Of a stretch of 64,000 nucleotides of DNA, positions 56,910-64,000 are shown piece after piece (the stretch's first letter is position 1; every line of letters begins with the position of its first letter). The stretch spans positions 150,264,769-150,328,768 of the forward strand of contig OZ023265.1 in NCBI GenBank assembly GCA_964006375.1. Direction: 5' to 3'. The notes beneath the pieces were generated by a model. That model saw only the letters and a program-made list of their open reading frames with translations. It was not told the DNA's origin and did no database searches. The stretch comes from Tillus elongatus (Eukaryota; Arthropoda; Insecta; Coleoptera; Cleridae). The translations under genes and the position numbers were made by a program.

Positions 56910-58722
56910 TTTGGGGGCATTGTAGTAGCAGCAGTGGTGGGGAGGCCAACGCCAAGCAAGTAGGCCACAATAGGCCCTTTTTGCCAACCCCAGCAACCAT
57001 GCACTACTCTTCCTCGGTTCCGTCGCCAAACCACCTCGACCTCGAGATGAAGGCTGCACAGACTGCCCGGAGGACCGCCTGGCTATCCGAGCAGATGTAC
57101 ACACATCTCTCGGGACTCCTCTTCACATCCTGTCTATTGGCCACAGACAGGATAGCATACACCTCTGTATGCCGTGGCATATGCACCAAGAGCATAGCTC
57201 TCGCTCACCCCCAGGCCCTCGTTGTATATTCCTGCCCCGGAGGATTGTTGGTCCTCCAGCCGCGATCCGTCGGTGAAACAGACCAGGCTTGCGGGCTGGA
57301 ATGCAACCTCATTTTCCCTTCACTGATCCATACTGGGGATCCTGAGAGTGTATGGCCTAGTCAACCTGATATCGTCCTCGGCATCCCGCACCTTTATGGC
57401 GGAAATCGTAATTTTCTTTTCCACCTCCTTGGCGACTCTTGCATGCCCTATTACTGCTCCCTCTCCGCACCAGTTTCCTGAGTCTCGCATTCTAAGATGC
57501 GACGCCATAGCCTCCCTTCTGATGCAGATGGGAAGTGGTGACAGCATCAACAAGACCTCTAGCGCAGCTGAGGGTGTCGTCCTCATAGCGCCTGTGATAC
57601 CCAGGATTGCCAGCCTTTGGAGTTTGGCCAGCTTCCTGCTAATAGTTTGGTTCACACCACACCACCAGACCAACGCCCCATAGAGGATTCTTGGCCTGAC
57701 GATCGCAGTGTAGATCCAATGAAGGATCCGAGGATTAAGTCCCCAGGTCCTCCCTATCACACGATGCAGCTGCCAGAGGGTCGCTACTCCCTTCCTCACT
57801 ACTCGTTCTATTTGCGACCCCCATGTTAGTTTGGGGTCCAGGATCACCCCCAGATATTTGACCTCCCGCACTAAAGCTAAAGGTTTTCCAAACATCACGG
57901 GCGCCCTGAACCCCTCTACCTTCCTCTTCTTGGTAAATAGGATCATGTCCGTCTTCGCCGGGTTTACGGAGAGTCCCTGCTCACCACACCACCTTTTGAT
58001 TATGCTACAGGCAGCTTGCATGCACTCACAGACGACGCCGAGGAATTTGCCGGTGACTAAGACCAGCCCATCATCAGCGTACGCCTGGGCATAGAAGCCA
58101 TTCTCAGAGAGTCGCTCCAAGAGGCCGTCCATGACCAGACACCATAGATGGGGCGAAAGGCAGCTGCCCTGAGGACAGCCGCCCGTCACCCCAACGTCCA
58201 GCTCCCGACCCCTCAAGGTCAGCGAAACTTTCCTGTCCTCCAGCATGCTCGCCACCCAGCTTATTAGGGACCTCGGCGTTCCCCTATCGTGTAGGGCGGT
58301 ACAGACCATATCCGTCCTTGCCTCATCAAAGGCCCCCTCCACATCGAAGAACACAGCTAATGCGCTCTCCCCGTAGTGTAGGGCCCTTTCCACCTTCCGT
58401 GTCACAGCATGGAGCGCCGTTTCCGTCGACTTCCCCCGCTGGTACGCGTGCTGACCTTTATGGAAGGGGTGATCCTTTAGGACCCCTCCCAACATAAACC
58501 TATCTACTATCTTTTCAAATGCCTTAAGCAGGAATGATGTAAGGCTGATTAGCCTGTACGCCTTGGCCAGCGTGTAGTCCTCCCTTCCTGGCTTGGGAAT
58601 GTAGACCCCCCTAACCTGGCGCCAGGCCCTTGGGACATAGCCCCACGCCAGGCTTGCCCGGAAGACCTCCCTTATGTTGGGAAGCAGTATATCCAGGCCC
58701 CTCTGGAGCAGGGCATTGTAAG
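56910..58722 (-). pseudogene. R1/LOA-like LINE with near-intact reverse transcriptase and RNase H
   Basis: On the - strand the frame is open from about 58718 to 57320 (about 466 codons): GVYIPKPGRE, YRLISLTSFLLKAFEKIVD, an AVFFDVEGAFDEA block A, GVTGGCPQGSCLSPHLW, the catalytic AYADDGLVLV, GLSVNPAKTDMILFTKK and a VKYLGVILDPKLTWG block, to the thumb. After a TGA at 57320, RNase H continues in other frames with VCFTDGSRLED (about 57280) and VYICSDSQAVLRAV (about 57090). GC content is much higher than the surroundings. The 5' end is truncated within the RT fingers, so no endonuclease or ORF1. A different, GC-rich family from the 21650 LINE, though of the same general group. Confidence 0.92.
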
Positions 58723-59690
58723 GAAAAGTTTATGTAAATAAGCTTGGATTAAACTTGAATGCAGGGTACAAACTATAAATATTCATTGAAGGGTTGCCGC
58801 TTTTATTACGTTTAGACACATTTGAGTTACTTGCCACAAATTCTTTATTTATGTTTGTTGTTCAAAACATTCATTTCTCTTATCAAAATATAATTTTGCT
58901 ATTTTGCAGAGAATAATAATACCATAAGGTCAGTTTCAGATAAACCAACTACTGATAGATTAAGCTTACCACCTTACATGCGCTGATACTATTTTTACCT
59001 TTCCACATGGGTGATTAAGGTAGTTAGTCTAAGGTTTAGGGGCGGTTTTTTTAGGCAGTTTCTCCTTCCCCTGAACTTTTCAGACATGCATTGTGATGTG
59101 GTTTTTCCCTTGCTCTAGCTTTTTAACTGGTGAACCAGGCATTTTCCGGGGAGAAACTGTAGCAGTGCAATGTCTGGTCTCTGAATTTTTTTTGTTGTTT
59201 CTCCTTTGACTGGTGTGCATTCTGATGTGATTTCCCTTCCCTTAGCTTTTTATTGGGGCCAACTGGGGTTTTTTTGGGAAGAAATAATGAAGGGGTAGCT
59301 GATATTTTTATTTAATTGGAGGGGACTAAATACTTACTACTAAGATTTAATTTTTTGCAATATAAATTATAATCATTACATCACATTCTAGTTTGTAACC
59401 TAATTAGTCAAACTGGCCAATCTGGCAACCCTGTAAGATATATCATAATTTGACAGAATGTTGCACATATTATGCGCATATCTCTGTACCCTATGGAAAA
59501 ATATATGGAAATACGGAGAAAATAAATTTAAATAAATATATAGCAAATGGTTGATTTAGAAACCGAAATGAGTATTTATATTTACAAGCTTAATAAGCCT
59601 TCATTGGTGACGAATTGGTAATTAGTGGATCTAAAAGATAATATAGATTTCGGATACATTAGCTATAAAAATTCCAGAGAAGAAAACAAC
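58723..59690. other. Intergenic, with a diverged tandem doublet
   Basis: Around 59040-59290 two diverged copies of a segment (GGCAGTTTCTCCTT..., GTGATGTGGTTTTTCCC / CTGATGTGATTTCCCTTCCC, TAGCTTTTTA) follow each other about 150 bp apart. CTGGCAACCCTG at 59431 resembles the hAT terminus of 13201-14355 but no partner was found. No gene. Confidence 0.4.
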
Positions 59691-59805
59691 CAATTGTAAA
59701 GCCAGAGAAGAAGCCTCTACATCTCTATTTAGTATAAAAATATAATTAAGTGCTAAACAAATTATATGACTTACTTTTGGTAAACTTGTACATATAAGCT
59801 TCATT

Positions 59806-59964
59806 CTATTCTATTTCTTCTGGTATTGAATCAAATAAAACTTTCACCACTCCTCCAGTCATTTTTGGGCCATAATGACCAGCCCAAAATTTATTGTCCC
59901 TTGCTTTATGTATAAAAATTATTCTTGCTACTCCATCTGGATAATCTTGTAGTAACAGTTCAGT
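59806..59964 (-). CDS. C-terminal exon of an F-box-associated (FBA) domain protein
   Basis: On the - strand, after acceptor GCAATTTTCAG, 52 codons in phase 0 run to TAG (59806-59808). They read YPDGVARIIFIHKARDNKFW, then AGHYGPKMTGGVVKV, which matches the end of the FBA domain of FBXO2/6/44-type F-box proteins (pattern YPxGVRxIxFxHGGxDTxFWAGxYG). Such proteins are SCF ubiquitin-ligase adaptors; the vertebrate ones bind glycoproteins through this domain. The preceding exons should lie at higher coordinates on this strand and were not found in the window, so the gene either has a long intron or is an exon relic. The F-box itself is not visible. Confidence 0.68.
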   Translation of the reverse strand, partial: TELLLQDYPDGVARIIFIHKARDNKFWAGHYGPKMTGGVVKVLFDSIPEEIE

Positions 59965-60094
59965 CTGAAAATTGCTTCAATTCAGGAACACATTTTTAAA
60001 GTAATTTAAGTAACATAATAGTTACACTATGTAAAAGAATACCTTGAATAATTCAGAATTTAATCTTTAGGAAGCTTAGGGCAACAATAAAAAG
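59965..60094. other. Spacer upstream of the FBA exon
   Basis: Presumed intron sequence of the - strand gene; no feature. Confidence 0.35.
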
Positions 60095-60691
<597 letters not shown>

Positions 60692-61194
60692 CGTGCACAG
60701 CTATCTTTGTCACCTCCACCCACCGAAAAGGCACCCAGGCCTCCATGATATATCATTATGTTTTTTATGTATATTTTGCAGATTAAGCTTGTAATAATAA
60801 GTATCTTTAAAGGCAACAGGAGAGGGGTAAGAATTAATTAGATTTATTTTATACTTTTTTTTGACACATTTTTAAATGTAACACGCCTCCATATATAGAT
60901 CGTTGAAAACAACTCCTTTTGTGTTTACTTCGGTGCACGTATCATACGTATACGGCACCAACAGTGTTGACAAATCTACATACTGAGTTTATGCTTACTG
61001 CTAAGGTATCTTGCCCTTGAGCGTCTTACTTGTTTTTTATATTTCAGGCCCTATTATTTGTCTGGAACCGGTAAATATCGCCTTAAAATAGACTCCCAAA
61101 TATTGAAGTCTATTTATTTATATTTATTCTTTACTTGTATCGTGTAGCACACGGTGAGCGGTGAAATTCCTTTACGCGTAATAGTGAACCAACA
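60692..61194 (+). other. Upstream region of the 61195 gene
   Basis: No coding signal. Presumed promoter and 5' UTR; core promoter elements cannot be assigned. Confidence 0.35.
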
Positions 61195-62219
61195 ATGAAC
61201 AGGTACGTAAACCTAAACTCAGATATTTAATTAGTAAGCTTATTGTACACAAGGTAATTATTTATTTTCTAGGGGACAATATCTCGTACATTTGGCCCGA
61301 ACGTTACCATCCCTAACAGAACAACCGGAAACAGTAAATAGTATGTAATAATATTATATTTGCATCCCTATTTTTTCACAGTTTGATCCGATTGGTATTT
61401 GATTTTTAAAATTTGATTTTTTTTATTCAACGAAGTACTTTAATACATGTATAGCAACATGCTTAAATTATTTTCTATAAAGCAAAACTAGATCAGTAAT
61501 ATTAGTTGTAATAGTATTAGTAACTAATTGTTTATCTGTTATACATTATTATAGAAAGAAATTTCTGTTTGTGATTTTTTTTTGGACCTACGTCCTACGT
61601 TATATTGTCAAGTCTTAAGGTTGAAAAAAATCTGTAATTATAAATTTTAGTTTATTGTCAACAATATAAAATGTGTTCCACCTTCAAGCTTATATTAAAC
61701 TTAGCGTTACTTCTTTGAATTAACATACTTTTATTTCTGCATTGCCTTGAAATAAAAAATATGTAGAAAATCATAGGTCTCCAAATTGATTACGTGTTTT
61801 GAAAAAACGATCAGAATAACTTTTTTTACATAAATTTTACGTCTTTTCCAAATCTTGTTCATGTAAAAAGTAAAGTTTCAAGTGATTTTTTTTTATTATG
61901 AATAATGATCGAAAGAGTTTTGTTGTACACTATTACACTACTAATGCGAAGCCTAAGACATTTTTTTTACATTATGATGTTTATACGTATAACTGCTTAA
62001 ATTAAATTTTGTACAGGTAATGGATACGATAGTAGCCCTCCTCCCCCATCGCTAAGCGTGTCTATTGATATATACTCGGATGATTCGAGAAACGACCCGT
62101 CTTATCTTCCAGATATGAACACTATAGAATCTAACAGATTAGAAAGTAGTAGCACTACTAGCTATCCGCTATCAGATTTAAATGATACAAATGATATGTT
62201 CTGTTTGCAAACGACGAAG
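61195..62219 (+). CDS. First three exons of an unrecognised gene
   Basis: Exon 1 (61195-61202) has only ATG plus five coding bases before GTACGT. Exon 2 (61273-61340) follows acceptor TATTTTCTAG and ends before GTATGT. Exon 3 (62017-62219) follows TTTTGTACAG and ends before GTAGGT. Phases 2, 1 and 0 agree throughout, giving 93 codons without a stop: MNRGQYLVHLARTLPSLTEQ, a Ser/Pro stretch YDSSPPPPSLSVSIDIYSDD, then DPSYLPD and a Ser/Asn-rich, acidic tail that looks disordered. No family recognised; DPSYLPD-like motifs occur in many lineage-specific insect proteins. The gene continues rightwards, perhaps beyond the window. Confidence 0.6.
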
Positions 62220-62331
62220 GTAGGTATAGTAAAATTGTGTTTATTTATTATGTATTGTATTAAATTAAGCAAGTGTAACAACAAAGTAGGCAAATAATAC
62301 TTTAAATTTTTTAAGTTATAAAACAGTTAGT

Positions 62332-62432
62332 ATTCCAAGGTATAGTAGTAATAACCATAATCAATATATATTATTATGAACTCATTACTTCACTTATTAT
62401 TCATTATGGTTATTATTACTATACCTTGGAAT
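62332..62432. repeat. Short near-perfect hairpin, 30-bp arms
   Basis: ATTCCAAGGTATAGTAGTAA then TAACCATAAT is mirrored by ATTATGGTTATTATTACTAT then ACCTTGGAAT with one mismatch, around a 40-bp AT-rich loop. It lies in the intron after exon 3 of the 61195 gene. Small MITE or hairpin RNA source. Confidence 0.8.
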
Positions 62433-64000
62433 GCAAAGGGTGGTTTTGCCATGGTGAGTTCGACCACGGCAAGACAGCCCGGAATTAAGTTACTATTCTA
62501 ACAACATCAGCTGTGAAAGCCCAAAGTCATCATTAGTATACCTATTTAACTGTGTTTTTCATAAGTTACAATTCAAACCTGCATTGATTAAAATTTAACA
62601 TGCTGAATATTTCGACAATAGTGAATAGCCGCCAAGTTCCTGAATTCAATGATAGTATATCTGAATCCAAAACTGAGATATAGCCATCTTTGCATCCAAA
62701 AGTAACTAAAATTGCCAAGTTTGTAAACATTATCAGCGTATAGGCTGCCAGAGAAATATTTCTCGAATTCACAGTAAATGGTACAGCCATAAGCATTCAT
62801 TAGGTCAAGAGCGATATTCTATTTGCCACTTATTTTTTTGTATTAAACATGGAAAAAAATTACGGGGAATATTCGAGATTTAGTAATTAAACAGCTTATT
62901 CAGCACGTAACTGTGGCAGATACGGAAACATGTAAGCAAACATTTTTGTGGACGATAAACCTCTTCTTTATAAAAAAATAATAAATTTAATTTTTGACAG
63001 AGCCGTCTTAATAATTTTACTAATTTAATATTAGTGAAACCCCACAACACCGTCTCTGGTTGCTCGTTAAACTTTATATAAGGACCGAATATGGCAGCCT
63101 ATATGGTGATAATATTCGTCAAATTTGGTTTAATTATCTCCGCTAGTTTGAACTGTTCAAATACTTGCTACTTTTTCGAAAACTTCAACGTCTTTTTTCT
63201 TTGAGGGTTTATGTTAATATGATATTTGCGCCCTAGAATAAGTTTTTACGTCGACTGTTAAAGTTAGGCCACAAAAAAGTGCACCAGCCTGTGTATACAG
63301 GACTATTCACGGTTGTCCTATTAGATTATTTCGCAAACTATATGAAATTGAGGACTGAAAATTTGTGCATCTCGGTTATAGAAGATACTATATCACATGG
63401 TGATAGTTTCCAAAATGGCTTACTTTCGGTTATACCGGATATTGCTAAGAACTTTGTTATTTCAAATGGAACAGCCTGTATTTTATTGCATTTTTGAATT
63501 TGTCTTTAAGCTAATTTGATTATATTTGCTCTAACTAAATTTAATAGTTTCAAATATTTAAAATTTTTGGAAAATTTCCGAAAAAAATCGTATCTGTTTT
63601 GAAGATAATAACTCGCCGTGTGGATGATTTTAAAAAAAATTGCACAATATACATCAGAGAAATACAAGTTTGTATAGCATATATGCAAAAGTGAGTTTCA
63701 TATACAGGTGTTCTGAAAACGGCTTCCATATTTCGAGAAGTTCAGAGTGTGATTACTCGCTTATTTCGAATAGAACACTCTTCGTATTATGCCTTAAATG
63801 AATCCAATTTGTAATTATTGCCTTTCAAAGACATTTAATCCACTTTCATTTGTGTAGTGTGCTATGACAATAATAAATGTCAGAAACGAAAACTAATGTC
63901 AGTTCTGACATTTGTTTTTCACCAGTGGTTGATAACGTACTCGTCAATATTACCTATTGAAATTTAAAATGCAAGAAAATTTTACCAACGCCAATATATT
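62433..64000. other. Intron or intergenic, no gene seen
   Basis: Open frames at 62566-62800 (- strand) and 63279-63497 (+) have no motif and poor splice context. A further exon of the 61195 gene may be hidden here. Confidence 0.35.

Noticed and set aside
57348..58094. + strand frames opposite the 57-58.7 kb LINE
   Set aside because: Antisense shadows of an RT frame with clear catalytic motifs on the - strand.
62566..62800. - strand frames of 70-76 codons as an exon of the FBA gene
   Set aside because: Translation does not contain the FBA blocks expected upstream (GEEGFxxW, DWYAxRxDCGxxY) and splice sites do not fit.
63279..63497. Next exon of the 61195 gene
   Set aside because: The frame ends in a stop soon, hydrophobic composition does not continue the acidic Ser-rich tail, and the acceptor is unconvincing.

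Overview
This is a eukaryotic, almost certainly insect, genomic window. It is AT-rich and intron-rich, has canonical GT...AG splice sites, and is dominated by arthropod-type mobile elements: LINEs, hAT, pogo and Penelope-like elements, tRNA-derived SINEs and long (TA)n tracts. Nothing in it is organised like a bacterial genome. The species cannot be named from the sequence alone.

Host genes. The one complete gene is a homologue of inturned (planar cell polarity / ciliogenesis effector, CPLANE complex). It lies on the + strand at 13036-44933 in 8 exons. All splice phases agree and give a 902-residue protein with a PDZ region and longin-type segments. Its coding sequence is only 2.7 kb of a 31.9 kb gene; introns 1-5 are filled with transposons. 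Three partial genes flank it: a C-terminal exon of an unrecognised + strand gene (1084-1276); a C-terminal exon of an F-box-associated (FBA) domain gene on the - strand (59806-59964); and the first three exons, including an 8-nt coding first exon, of an unrecognised + strand gene (61195-62219) that continues to the right.

Mobile elements by region. 0-1 kb: decayed hAT (ZMYM1-type) transposase. 2.0-5.4 kb: a nested stack in which a LINE is interrupted by a SINE (12-bp target duplication) and by a hAT element (8-bp duplication), the latter itself holding a GC-rich tandem-repeat retroposon (12-bp duplication). 5.4-12 kb: mostly unassigned, with a GC-rich part at 5.6-7.8 kb. 12-45 kb (inturned locus): a non-autonomous hAT element, Jockey-type LINEs, an RNase H-bearing LINE family, an L2/CR1-like LINE, a Penelope-like fragment with a decayed hammerhead-like motif, a rearranged pogo element, and several copies of a (TA)n-cored element with a terminal hairpin (Helentron/HINE-like by structure). 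45-59 kb: two more hAT elements with intact terminal repeats and exact 8-bp duplications (one carrying a LINE, one carrying a ZMYM1-type transposase remnant), further LINE copies and a well-preserved R1/LOA-like reverse transcriptase. 59-64 kb: the FBA exon, another (TA)n element and the start of the new gene.

The most unusual items are the (TA)n-cored hairpin-ended family, one copy of which carries a large fold-back inserted in its (TA)n core; an AT-rich 1.8-kb terminal-inverted-repeat element packed with TTATAAAAC-type motifs; the self-inverted pogo transposase; and the nested insertions whose precise target duplications allow their order to be read.
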